A stretch of 64,000 nt of DNA from Methylorubrum rhodinum. Its GTDB lineage: Bacteria > Pseudomonadota > Alphaproteobacteria > Rhizobiales > Beijerinckiaceae. Below the pieces are notes generated by a model. It saw only the letters and a program-made list of their open reading frames with translations. It was not told the DNA's origin and ran no database searches. Every line of letters starts with the position of its first letter. Within the stretch, counting starts at the first letter, position 1. The translations under genes were made by a program, and so were the position numbers. Positions 41,363 to 49,353 of the stretch are shown here, piece after piece. The stretch is taken from the NCBI RefSeq assembly GCF_014199935.1, contig NZ_JACHOP010000003.1, positions 248,001 through 312,000 on the forward strand, given 5' to 3'.

Positions 41363-41841
41363 CGCAGGCCCTCGCGCGCCGGGAAGAAGCCGAGCGCCGT
41401 GTCCTCGTCGCGGCGCGCGGCGAGGCGGGCCGTCGGCGCGGGGCGCGCGGCGGCGTCGCGGTCGAGCCAGCGGGCGGCGAGCTTCATCTCGGCCTCCTCG
41501 TGCGAGGCCGCGATCACCGCATCGCGGGCGGGGAGGCCGCGGCGGCCATAGGTCCAGCGGCGCAGCGACGAGGCCTCCAGCCCGATCAGAAGGCTCGCAA
41601 GCCCCGTGACGATCAGGCCCGCCACCGGCGACAGGCCGAGCGCGTGGCCGGCGACGCTCAAGGCGACGAGCCCGGCGAAGACGAGGATCGCGGCGAGCCA
41701 GAGCCGGTGCCAGAGAAACCACAGCACCGTGAAGGCGAAGGCGCGCGGGGCGAAGCCGTCGCGCACGATCTGCGCCCGGTCGAGGGCCAGGGCATCGCCG
41801 CGGGCGGCGCCCTCGGGAACGTGCAGCGTGTAGGTGCGCAT
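41359..41841 (-). CDS. DUF2628 membrane protein in the his operon
   Basis: A 160-residue protein starting [37 protein letters not shown], the DUF2628 signature. Two or three spans follow ([21 protein letters not shown] and [18 protein letters not shown]). It is regularly found between hisB and hisH in Rhizobiales. The function is unknown. Coupled to hisH by a 4-nt overlap. Confidence 0.87.
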   Translation of the reverse strand: MRTYTLHVPEGAARGDALALDRAQIVRDGFAPRAFAFTVLWFLWHRLWLAAILVFAGLVALSVAGHALGLSPVAGLIVTGLASLLIGLEASSLRRWTYGRRGLPARDAVIAASHEEAEMKLAARWLDRDAAARPAPTARLAARRDEDTALGFFPAREGLR

Positions 41842-41853
41842 GTGATCCGCCCT

Positions 41854-42441
41854 TCAAAGGGTGCCCTTGGTGGAGGGAACGCGCCCGTCCTCGCGCGGAT
41901 CGACCGCCACGGCCTTCCGCAAGGCGCGGGCCAGCCCCTTGAACAGGCTCTCGGCGATGTGGTGGGCGTTCTCGCCGTAGAGCGTCTCGACGTGCAGCGT
42001 GATCCCGGCATTCATCGCGAAGGCCTGGAAGAACTCGCGCACCAGTTCGGTGTCGAACTGCCCGATCTTTTCCACACGGAACGCGGTCCTGAAGACCAGG
42101 AACGGGCGGCCCGAGATGTCGATGGCGATCCGGCTCAGGGTCTCGTCCATCGGCAGGTGAATGTCGGCGTAGCGCGCGATGCCGCGCTTGTCGCCGAGCG
42201 CCTTGGCGAAGGCCTGCCCCAGGGCGATGCCGGCATCCTCGGTGGTGTGGTGCTGATCGACGTGGAGGTCGCCGGTCACCTTGATCTCGGCGTCGAACAG
42301 GGCGTGGCGCGCGAACAGCTCCAGCATGTGGTCGAGGAAGCCGACGCCGGTGGCGATCGCGGCCTTGCCGGTGCCGTCGAGGTCGAGCGAGACGGAGACG
42401 TCGGTCTCCGCCGTGCGGCGGCTGATGCTGGCGTTGCGCAT
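41854..42441 (-). CDS. hisB: Imidazoleglycerol-phosphate dehydratase
   Basis: A 195-residue monofunctional His[39 protein letters not shown], with metal-binding HxxxH motifs in [15 protein letters not shown] and in [27 protein letters not shown]. Dehydrates imidazole glycerol phosphate. First gene of the minus-strand his unit. Confidence 0.96.
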   Translation of the reverse strand: MRNASISRRTAETDVSVSLDLDGTGKAAIATGVGFLDHMLELFARHALFDAEIKVTGDLHVDQHHTTEDAGIALGQAFAKALGDKRGIARYADIHLPMDETLSRIAIDISGRPFLVFRTAFRVEKIGQFDTELVREFFQAFAMNAGITLHVETLYGENAHHIAESLFKGLARALRKAVAVDPREDGRVPSTKGTL

Positions 42442-42613
42442 CTGAGTGTCGAGAATGCCCTGATATCGTCGGCCGGTTCGCTCCGTCCGCGCCCGCCTTG
42501 TAGTGTGGTTCCGCCCCCAGGGGAAAGGGCGTCGGCGCCGGTCGGGCTGCGTGTCATCGGCCTTTCATGCGGGGCCGCGAGGGTTTTGCCGTCATCTGTT
42601 CGAGGAGGCCGCC

Positions 42614-43519
42614 ATGCTGTCCCGCCGTACCGTTCTTGCCGGCAGCGCCGCGCTGCTGACCGGACCCGCGCGGGCGCAGAACCCGCCGCTGCGCTTCGGC
42701 GTGATCGCCGACCCGCAATATGCCGACGCGCCGCCGAACACCGCGATGGGCCGCTACTACGCCAACAGCCTCGACAAGCTCTCGGCGGCCGTCGAGACCC
42801 TGAACGCGCAGGATCTGCGCTTCGTCGTGACGCTCGGCGACGTGATCGACCGCGACTTTTCGAGCTTCGAGCGCATCCTGCCGCTCTATCGAAAGCTTCG
42901 CCACGAGACCCGCTTCGTCCTCGGCAACCACGATTTCGAGGTCGGCGCCGCGCATCTCGGACAGGTGGTCGACCGGCTCGACATGCCGGGGTCGTATTAC
43001 GACTTCGTGGTCCAGGGCGTACGCTTCGTCGTGCTCGACGGCAACGACGTGTCGCTGTTCGCGCCCCCTCAGGGCGATCCGCGCTGGCAGCTCGCGCAGG
43101 AGCGGCTGGCGGCGGCCAAGGCGGCGGGCCTGCCGAACGCCAAGCCCTGGAACGGCTCGCTCGGGGCCGCGCAACGCGCGTGGCTCGAGCGGACGCTCGC
43201 GGCGGCGCAGCGTGCTGGCGAACGCGTCGTCGTGATGAACCACTACCCGGTCCTCCCCGAGAACCCGCACAACCTGTGGGATTCGGGCGAGATCGTCGCG
43301 GTGCTGGCGCGCTTTCCCAATGTTCTGGCCTACTTCAACGGCCACAACCACGCGGGCAATTACGGGCAGGCCCACGGCATCCACTTCGTCAATTTCTGCG
43401 GGATGGTGGACACGCCGGACACCTCCGCCTTCGCCGTCGTCGAGATTGCGGGCGACCGGATCGATATCCGCGGCTACGGTCGCGAGCCGAGCCGCTCGCT
43501 TCCGCTGCGGGCGGCCTGA
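42614..43519 (+). CDS. Secreted metallophosphoesterase (calcineurin-like)
   Basis: A 301-residue protein with a probable Tat signal (MLSRRTVLAGSAALLTGPARA; SRRTVL). Metal-binding motifs are RFGVIADPQYAD, VTLGDVIDRD, VLGNHDFE, VVMNHYPV and FNGHNHAGNYG, a full calcineurin-like set and close to ADP-ribose/CDP-alcohol pyrophosphatase-like enzymes. The substrate is unknown. GAGGAGG precedes the ATG. It lies divergent from hisB. Confidence 0.88.
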   Translation: MLSRRTVLAGSAALLTGPARAQNPPLRFGVIADPQYADAPPNTAMGRYYANSLDKLSAAVETLNAQDLRFVVTLGDVIDRDFSSFERILPLYRKLRHETRFVLGNHDFEVGAAHLGQVVDRLDMPGSYYDFVVQGVRFVVLDGNDVSLFAPPQGDPRWQLAQERLAAAKAAGLPNAKPWNGSLGAAQRAWLERTLAAAQRAGERVVVMNHYPVLPENPHNLWDSGEIVAVLARFPNVLAYFNGHNHAGNYGQAHGIHFVNFCGMVDTPDTSAFAVVEIAGDRIDIRGYGREPSRSLPLRAA

Positions 43520-43542
43520 TCGTGCACCACCGGAGCCCATCG

Positions 43543-43806
43543 ATGCGACGTCTCGCCCTGTCCGCCCTCCTCGCCTGCGCGGCGACTCCTGCCGCGGCGG
43601 CATTCCCCTGCGACGAGCTGTGGGGCGAGCGCAACGCGATCTACAAGGACGCGGGCTACTGCTTCCGCACCGAGCGGGCGATCCGCGCCTTCGGCAATGC
43701 CGGCTGCAAGTACGACGATCTCGCCGACGTGCCGCTCTCGGCCCGCCAGCGCGCCACCGTCGCCGACATCGTGCGTCAGGAGCGGGAGAACGGCTGCGCG
43801 CGGTAA
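43543..43806 (+). CDS. Secreted YARHG-domain small protein
   Basis: An 87-residue precursor. Signal peptide MRRLALSALLACAATPAAAA is followed by FPCDELWGERNAIYKDAGYCFRTERAIRAFGNAGC, which fits the YARHG domain (Trp/Arg-Asn-x-Ile-Tyr). Four Cys may form disulphides. The role is unknown. It starts 24 nt after the phosphoesterase stop, probably the same transcript. Confidence 0.8.
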   Translation: MRRLALSALLACAATPAAAAFPCDELWGERNAIYKDAGYCFRTERAIRAFGNAGCKYDDLADVPLSARQRATVADIVRQERENGCAR

Positions 43807-44028
43807 TTTCCTGCGCGCAGAAGGGACGAGACCGGGCGGCGGCTTTCGTCCGCCGGGCGCACGGACTCCGGTCCGTGTAACCGGACGAGCGCGTCCACAT
43901 CAGTCGAAGCGATCCGTCAGCCCTGCCGCGCCCCGGCCCTTGACCGGGGCGCCGCCCCTGCGCAGGGTCCGCTGAGCCGGCATCCGATCCTTCGATGTCG
44001 CAGCGGACGGGTCCAAGCGCCGGATTCC

Positions 44029-44352
44029 ATGACGACCTTCACCCTCGACGACCTCGCCGCCCTGGTGGACAGCCGGGCCGGCCAGCCCCCCGACACCTCC
44101 TACACGGCCAAGCTCCTCTCCGAGGGGCCGGCCAAGGCCGCCAAGAAGCTCGGCGAGGAGGCGGTCGAGGCGGCCATCGCCGCGGTGCAAGGCGACCGCA
44201 AGGCGCTCACGTCGGAAGCCGCGGACGTGCTCTATCACCTGATCGTGACTCTGAAGGCCGGGGGCGTGCCGCTCTCGGACGTGATGGCGGAGTTGGGGCG
44301 GCGAACGGCGCAGAGCGGGCTGGCCGAGAAGGCGGCGCGGAGGCACACGTGA
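44029..44352 (+). CDS. hisE: Phosphoribosyl-ATP pyrophosphatase
   Basis: A 107-residue MazG-fold enzyme: [16 protein letters not shown], then [29 protein letters not shown], with acidic metal ligands (EExxE), and [18 protein letters not shown]. It catalyses the second step of histidine synthesis. In many Rhizobiales hisE directly follows hisF; here it is on the opposite strand 4.7 kb away. It overlaps coaA (GTGA). Confidence 0.94.
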   Translation: MTTFTLDDLAALVDSRAGQPPDTSYTAKLLSEGPAKAAKKLGEEAVEAAIAAVQGDRKALTSEAADVLYHLIVTLKAGGVPLSDVMAELGRRTAQSGLAEKAARRHT

Positions 44353-45362
44353 TCGGCGCCCCGATCCCGTCGGCCGGGATCGAGCCCGCGGAGCGGCAGA
44401 ATCCGGTGACCGGAGAGGGGCCGGGCCGCCTCTCCCCCTACCGGATTTTTTCCCGCGAGGAGTGGGCGCATCTGCGCGCCGACGCACCCTTGACGCTCAC
44501 CGCCGAGGATATCGGCCGGCTGCAATCGCTCAACGACCCGATCTCGATCGAGGAGGTCGTGGCGATCTACCTGCCGCTCTCGCGGCTGCTCTCGCTCTAC
44601 GTCGCGGCGACGCAAGGGCTGTTCAAGGCCACGCAACGCTTCCTCTTGGCCGAGCGCGAGGCCAAGGTGCCCTACATCATCGGGCTCGCCGGCTCGGTCG
44701 CCGTCGGCAAGTCGACCACGGCACGGGTGCTCAAGGCCCTGCTCGCCCGCTGGCCCAATACTCCGAAGGTCGATCTCATCACCACCGACGGGTTCCTGCA
44801 CCCGAACGCCGAGCTCCTGCGCTTAGGCGCGATGGAGCGGAAGGGTTTTCCGGAGAGCTACGACAGCGCCGCCCTGCTGCGCTTCCTCGCCGACATCAAG
44901 GCGGGACATCGGCGGGTCGCCGCGCCGGTCTACTCCCACCTCGTCTACGACGTGGTGCCCGGCGAGGAGCAGGTGATCGAATCCCCCGACATCCTCATCG
45001 TCGAGGGGCTGAACGTGCTCCAGCCCGCCCGCCTGCCGCGGGACGGCACGGCGATTCCCTTCGTGTCCGACTTCTTCGACTTCTCGATCTATCTCGACGG
45101 GCACGAGGACGACCTGCACCGCTGGTACGTCAACCGGTTCCTGCGCCTGCGCCAGACCGCCTTCCGCGATCCCCTCTCCTACTTCCGCAAATACGCCGAG
45201 GTCGGCGAGGCCGAGGCGCTGGAGATCGCCGACCGGCTCTGGACGACGATCAACCTGCCGAACCTGCGCGACAACATCCTGCCGACGCGCCAGCGGGCGA
45301 GCCTGATCCTGGCCAAGGGCGCGAGCCACCGGATCGAGAGCGTGGCCCTGCGCCGGCTGTGA
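44349..45362 (+). CDS. coaA: Type I pantothenate kinase
   Basis: A 337-residue P-loop kinase: [23 protein letters not shown] at the start, Walker [18 protein letters not shown] near residue 115, [11 protein letters not shown], and [16 protein letters not shown]. It phosphorylates pantothenate, the first step to coenzyme A. GTG at 44349 overlaps the hisE stop; the hisE-coaA pairing is a known Rhizobiales arrangement. Confidence 0.95.
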   Translation: MIGAPIPSAGIEPAERQNPVTGEGPGRLSPYRIFSREEWAHLRADAPLTLTAEDIGRLQSLNDPISIEEVVAIYLPLSRLLSLYVAATQGLFKATQRFLLAEREAKVPYIIGLAGSVAVGKSTTARVLKALLARWPNTPKVDLITTDGFLHPNAELLRLGAMERKGFPESYDSAALLRFLADIKAGHRRVAAPVYSHLVYDVVPGEEQVIESPDILIVEGLNVLQPARLPRDGTAIPFVSDFFDFSIYLDGHEDDLHRWYVNRFLRLRQTAFRDPLSYFRKYAEVGEAEALEIADRLWTTINLPNLRDNILPTRQRASLILAKGASHRIESVALRRL

Positions 45363-45448
45363 CGGCCGAAGCCTGCGCGTGAACCGCAGGTGCCGGGGGC
45401 GGCGCGGCGGCCTTCGAGCCGCCGCTTTCCTGCCCGAGGGGACCCGCG

Positions 45449-46138
45449 ATGGACGCGAATTTCTGGGCCGCCCTCGCCGGCATCGTGTGGATCGACCTGC
45501 TGCTGTCGGGGGACAACGCCGTCGTGATCGCGATGGTATGCTCGCGGCTTCCGCCCGCGCAGCGGCGCATGGGCATCGTGCTGGGCGCCACCGCGGCGGT
45601 GGGCCTGCGCATCGTCTTCGCGTTCGGCGTGGCGTGGCTGATCGCCATGCCGGGCCTGAGCCTCGTCGGCGGCCTGTTCCTGCTCTGGGTCGCGGCCAAG
45701 CTGGTGATCGATCACGGCGCCGAGGACGAGGAGACCCAGGCGAGCAGCACGCTGCTGGGGGCGGTCACCACCATCGCCATCGCGGATGCCGGCATGAGCC
45801 TGGACAACGTGCTGGCCATCGCCGCCCTCTCCCACGGCAACCTCTGGCTGATGGCCTTCGGCGTGCTCCTGTCGATCCCGGTCGTCATCGCCGGCAGCAC
45901 CCTGATCTCGGGGCTGCTCACGCGCTTTCCCGTCCTCATCTGGGCGGGCGCCGCGTTGCTGGGCTGGGTCGCGGGCGGGATCATCGCCTCGGACCGCTAC
46001 GTGAAGACCTACCTGATGCCCTACCTGCCGCTGGACGAGCCGATGCTCCACTACGCGCTCGCCGCCGCGGGCCTCGCCCTCACCCTGGCGGTCGGCCTCT
46101 TCTTCCGCCTGCGTCACGCCCGCACGGCGCGCGCCTGA
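45449..46138 (+). CDS. TerC/YjbE-family integral membrane protein
   Basis: A 229-residue protein with about seven spans. It starts FWAALAGIVWIDLLLSGDNAVVIAMV; LLSGDNA and the later DAGMSLDNVLAIAAL are the two acidic TerC motifs inside the membrane. Members are linked to metal (often manganese) export. GAGGGGACCCGCG precedes the ATG. Monocistronic. Confidence 0.88.
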   Translation: MDANFWAALAGIVWIDLLLSGDNAVVIAMVCSRLPPAQRRMGIVLGATAAVGLRIVFAFGVAWLIAMPGLSLVGGLFLLWVAAKLVIDHGAEDEETQASSTLLGAVTTIAIADAGMSLDNVLAIAALSHGNLWLMAFGVLLSIPVVIAGSTLISGLLTRFPVLIWAGAALLGWVAGGIIASDRYVKTYLMPYLPLDEPMLHYALAAAGLALTLAVGLFFRLRHARTARA

Positions 46139-46154
46139 CTCCACGAGCCCAAGA

Positions 46155-46210
46155 GCCGCGATTCCGGTGCCGCGATTCCGGTGCCGCGATTCCGGTGCCG
46201 CGATTCCGGG
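46155..46210. repeat. Four tandem copies of a 14-bp unit
   Basis: GCCGCGATTCCGGT is repeated at 46155, 46169 and 46183, with a fourth copy at 46197 that differs only in its last base. It lies 16 bp past the TerC stop, in the gap before the convergent diguanylate cyclase gene. Likely a slippage-generated repeat. Confidence 0.9.
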
Positions 46211-46365
46211 GCCCGCTGCGCGCGCCACCCGCCGCCGGTCGTCGTCGCCGAGGCGCTCGGGCATGGGTGGGGCTCCGGGACAGCGTTCCGTCGGAGCACG
46301 CATGCGGGGGCCGGGCGTGGCGATGGATCGATCGTCTGCACAGGCCGCGTGACGACCGACGGCCG

Positions 46366-47514
46366 TCACGGGCCCGGCCAGCGGTCGGCCGATTTCGTCA
46401 GCCTGCCACGCGTATGGGCCGCGTTCTCGAACATGCAGTAATTTGTCTTCTCGTACATGCAGTAGGTACCACGCCCGGCGGCCTTCGCCTCGAAAAGGGC
46501 CATGTCGGCACGCCGCAGGATCTCGTCCGCGCTCGCGCCGTCATCGAGAAGGAGGGCGCCACCCACGCTGACGCCGATCTCGACCTCTGCACTGTCGAGC
46601 GGAAACGGCTCGCCCAACGTGGCGACGATGCTCTCACAAACGCGTATCACCTCCGCGTCACGACCAAGGTCGGTGAGGATCACAGCGAATTCGTCGCCGC
46701 CCAGGCGAGCGACGGTTCCGCCCGCGGGAACGACGGCACCGAGGCGCTCGGCGACGATGCAAAGGAGTTGATCGCCCGCGGCGTGCCCGTAGCTGTCGTT
46801 GACGAGCTTGAAGCGGTCGAGATCCAACGCGAGCACGGCGTTTCGAGACGGGTAGGCGGTGGCCTGTTTCACGGCACGGTCGAGGCGCAGACCGAACAGG
46901 ACGCGGTTGGGAAGGCCCGTGAGCGCGTCGTGCAACGCCATGTGCTCGATCCGTGCCTCGGCGGCCTTACGCTGCGTAATGTCCGTAAACGTCCAGACGA
47001 CGCCGCCGTCGTGGAGTTGCGTGCCCCGAATCTCGATCGTCGTTCCGTTGGGGCGGACCCTTTCGAAGACCTTGGGCACGGACGACGGGTCACCGCTCAC
47101 GACCATGCGGCCGAGGTAGTCGACGTCATCGGCAAATTCGCCCTGTCCCTTAAGGAAGCCGTGGACGTCACGCATATGCGCTCCGCTGCGAAGGATGTGC
47201 GACGGCAATCCGAGAATTTCCTGCGCGCGAACATTGTGAACCCGTACGCGCTGATCAGGCCCATAATAAATAATGCCTTGAATGATGTTCTCCAAGGTTA
47301 CTCGCAAAAGTTCGGCTGTTTCGATGGGCCCGGCCTCATAACCTCCGCGCTCCGCCACGTCCGGAGAGGCGAATGCCGCATGTCGGTCTGGCAGCTCGCT
47401 TGTGTGGCGGCGGAGGGCGTTGAATTGCATATCCGGTGTGGCGCTCTTGCCAGAGCGTGCGTTTTGACCCGCGAGAAGTCCGAACGCGTTCGCATGGAGA
47501 AAATTTTCAGACAT
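46366..47514 (-). CDS. PAS-domain diguanylate cyclase
   Basis: A 382-residue protein. A PAS fold (LLRVTLENIIQGIIYYGPDQRVRVHNVRAQEILG, about residues 70-180; WTFTDITQRKAAEARIEH) is followed by a GGDEF domain: DALTGLPNRVLF, LDLDRFKLVNDSYGHAAGDQLL and the active loop RLGGDEFAVI. No RxxD inhibitory site is at the usual place (VVPAGGTVARLGG). It should make cyclic di-GMP in response to a PAS ligand; no N-terminal membrane span. ATG at 47514 is preferred over an upstream TTG at 47553. Its upstream region is AT-rich. Confidence 0.92.
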   Translation of the reverse strand: MSENFLHANAFGLLAGQNARSGKSATPDMQFNALRRHTSELPDRHAAFASPDVAERGGYEAGPIETAELLRVTLENIIQGIIYYGPDQRVRVHNVRAQEILGLPSHILRSGAHMRDVHGFLKGQGEFADDVDYLGRMVVSGDPSSVPKVFERVRPNGTTIEIRGTQLHDGGVVWTFTDITQRKAAEARIEHMALHDALTGLPNRVLFGLRLDRAVKQATAYPSRNAVLALDLDRFKLVNDSYGHAAGDQLLCIVAERLGAVVPAGGTVARLGGDEFAVILTDLGRDAEVIRVCESIVATLGEPFPLDSAEVEIGVSVGGALLLDDGASADEILRRADMALFEAKAAGRGTYCMYEKTNYCMFENAAHTRGRLTKSADRWPGP

Positions 47515-48064
47515 TTTCGTGCCGTACCTGCAGGCCCGCGAATGCACACTCAAGCACTTGGAAGCCTATCGTTGATTTTTTAATAAAAAGATATCGCGGC
47601 GCGGCGCCAAGTCTTTGACAAATAAGGATTTTGCAAAAGGGGTTCTTCCTGAATGACGACAAGATCGAAAGTTTCTGAACCTAAAGATATTTGTGTGTAA
47701 TTCGCAGTTAGACGTCAGTCTTGCGGAAAAATGGAATCAGCATATTTCGGTGCCGAAGCACGGCCCCTGACGCTGCTTTGCTTGAACTGCCGCAATTTTG
47801 TAAGCGTTGTTCTCAAGCCACGGCCTCGAGGGGTTGTGAGGCTTGGGCCCAGGGCGATGGGTCGTCGAGGCCGCTCTGCGGAAGGCCCGAACGCCGGAGA
47901 CGCGCAGGATATGACGGCAGCCGTCGCCGTCCTGAACCTGCAGACAGGGGATGACACCTCGGACTGTCTCCTGCCGCGGCCCCTTATACCAAGCTGCGTG
48001 GATCAGGACCGATGGTCCTGCTCCATGCGTCCGGCGGACGACCGCCGCCGCGCCGTCGCGCGGG
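47515..48064. other. Intergenic region, partly AT-rich
   Basis: About 550 bp upstream of the cyclase gene. 47570-47730 is clearly AT-rich and could hold its promoter. A frame of about 130 codons (47731-48123, plus) has no recognisable motif and runs through the terminator of the opposite gene, so it is not called. A small hairpin, CAGGACC-gat-GGTCCTG, lies at 48004-48020. Confidence 0.55.
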
Positions 48065-48097
48065 CCATCGGCGATGAGTCATGGTCATCGCCGATGG
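48065..48097 (-). terminator. Perfect 13-bp inverted repeat after a small gene
   Basis: CCATCGGCGATGA and TCATCGCCGATGG flank a 7-nt loop, 3 nt past the stop (48101) of the minus-strand 92-residue gene. No T run follows. A terminator or mRNA-stabilising hairpin is the simplest reading. Confidence 0.6.
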
Positions 48098-48100
48098 GTA

Positions 48101-48379
48101 TCACGCCGCGTCCTCGATCGTGAACGTCATGCCGCGGCCGGGCCCCTGGTCGGCATAGTCGGCGAGGGCCAGCCCGCGCTCGGCCAGGGTCGCCTCGACC
48201 ATGTCGCGCTGCTTGCGCACCATCTGCCCGATCGCCAGCGGCGTCAGGCGCGGGCTCGCCCGCCGCAGGCTGTCCACGCCGATGCTGGCCGGCCTGCCCT
48301 CGCTCTCGGCGATGCGGGCCAGCGCCAGCCCCAGGTCGCGCGCCTTGGTCTCGGCGGCGGATTTCGGCTTGTGTGCCAT
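48101..48379 (-). CDS. Small hypothetical protein
   Basis: A 92-residue protein, MAHKPKSAAETKARDLGLAL and onward, helical, with SIGVDSLRRASPRLTPLAIGQMVRKQRDMVEATL and an acidic end. No family is recognised. AAGGA lies 8 nt before the ATG. The hairpin at its 3' end and two small genes just upstream on the same strand support a small operon. Confidence 0.6.
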   Translation of the reverse strand: MAHKPKSAAETKARDLGLALARIAESEGRPASIGVDSLRRASPRLTPLAIGQMVRKQRDMVEATLAERGLALADYADQGPGRGMTFTIEDAA

Positions 48380-48405
48380 GCATGCTGTCCTTTTCTGCTG
48401 GCGGT

Positions 48406-48660
48406 CTACCCGCCCTGGAGGCTTTCGGCGAAGTCGTCCGGCACCTCGCCGAAGGCTTCGAGGATCGTCGCGCTCTCCAGTTCGCCGGTCTCGTCGTCGG
48501 CGACGATCCGAAGCGCGGCCGCGCCCGGCATGCGCTTGGCGAGGTTCTCCGCCTTCTTGAGCGCGCCGCTTTCCGACTGCGCCGCCTCCTGGCGCGCCGG
48601 CCGCAGCCGTTTCCGGTGCAGCTCGAACGGCTGCACGACGTAGCTCGCCTTCATCCCCAT
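48406..48660 (-). CDS. Small hypothetical protein
   Basis: An 84-residue protein beginning MGMKASYVVQPFELHRKRLRPARQEAAQSE. The middle is basic and the end is acidic (RIVADDETGELESATILEAFGEVPDDFAESL). It resembles small conserved proteins of unknown function in Rhizobiales. GGAGGGGGTGAAACG precedes the ATG, 4 nt after the stop of the next upstream frame. Confidence 0.62.
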   Translation of the reverse strand: MGMKASYVVQPFELHRKRLRPARQEAAQSESGALKKAENLAKRMPGAAALRIVADDETGELESATILEAFGEVPDDFAESLQGG

Positions 48661-48664
48661 CGTT

Positions 48665-48889
48665 TCACCCCCTCCGCCCCGAGCCCGCATGCGCGAACGA
48701 GCGCATCGACACGCGCCGGCCCCGCGCGTCGTGCACGTCAACGAGCCAACCTGTCCAATCCGTACCGGGTGCCCGATCCATGAGTTCCCGCGCGACGCGA
48801 TCGGCCCGAGGGGTCGGCGCCTGCAGCCGCGGGATCCAGCGGCCGGTGAGGTCGAAGACGGCGTCGCCCCCACCCCGCCGCCGCCACAA
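48665..48889 (-). CDS. Possible small protein upstream of the 84-residue gene
   Basis: A 74-codon frame from a TTG at 48889: FDLTGRWIPRLQAPTPRADRVARELMD, then WTGWLVDVHDARGRRVSMRSF. The last part resembles the C-terminal strand of DUF6894-like proteins. The stop lies 4 nt before the next ATG, which suggests coupling. No ATG or GTG start is available, so the 5' end is doubtful. Confidence 0.42.
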   Translation of the reverse strand: MWRRRGGGDAVFDLTGRWIPRLQAPTPRADRVARELMDRAPGTDWTGWLVDVHDARGRRVSMRSFAHAGSGRRG

Positions 48890-49037
48890 GTGCAGTGGAA
48901 ACGCTGAACCGTCACTGCGCTTTTCGCTCTGCGTCCACAGCGCTCCCCACGCCCTTTAGCCCCCGCCTCGATCCTCGGTGAACCGCGCCCGCCGATCGAG
49001 TTCGTTCACGTTTTGTTCTAAATAATTCGGAGGCTCG

Positions 49038-49160
49038 ATGCACGCGTTTAGCGGGCGCAGGACGATGCTGCGCGACGATCCGACGGCCGACTGCGTGCCG
49101 TTGGCAGGCTCGCAGCGGGCGCTGATCGGCCGTCTCGACGGGAGCGCTCGGCGAGACTGA
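49038..49160 (+). CDS. Possible 40-residue small ORF
   Basis: ATG at 49038 is preceded by CGGAGG 5 nt upstream and by an AT-rich stretch (TTTTGTTCTAAATAATT) that could be a promoter. The peptide begins MHAFSGRRTMLRDDPTADCV. No homology is recognised. The 464-bp gap from 48890 to 49353 holds nothing else convincing. Confidence 0.3.
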   Translation: MHAFSGRRTMLRDDPTADCVPLAGSQRALIGRLDGSARRD

Positions 49161-49353
49161 TAGGCGCCCTCGACGCCTGCACCGCACGTTGGGGCCGCGC
49201 CGCCGTGGGGCCGGCGGGGCTGGGCTGAAGCGGCAACGGCGCGGCTGGGCGAGGAAGTTCGAGAGGCGGACGCCGCGCGACACCACGCGGGCGGACGAAC
49301 GACCAACGGCCCGGGCGTGAGGGGCGTTCTGAGAGCACCCCTCACTCTGTGGC

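Noticed and set aside
47731..48123. Plus-strand frame of 130 codons
   Set aside because: No motif, an odd composition, and it overlaps the hairpin and 3' end of the opposite gene.
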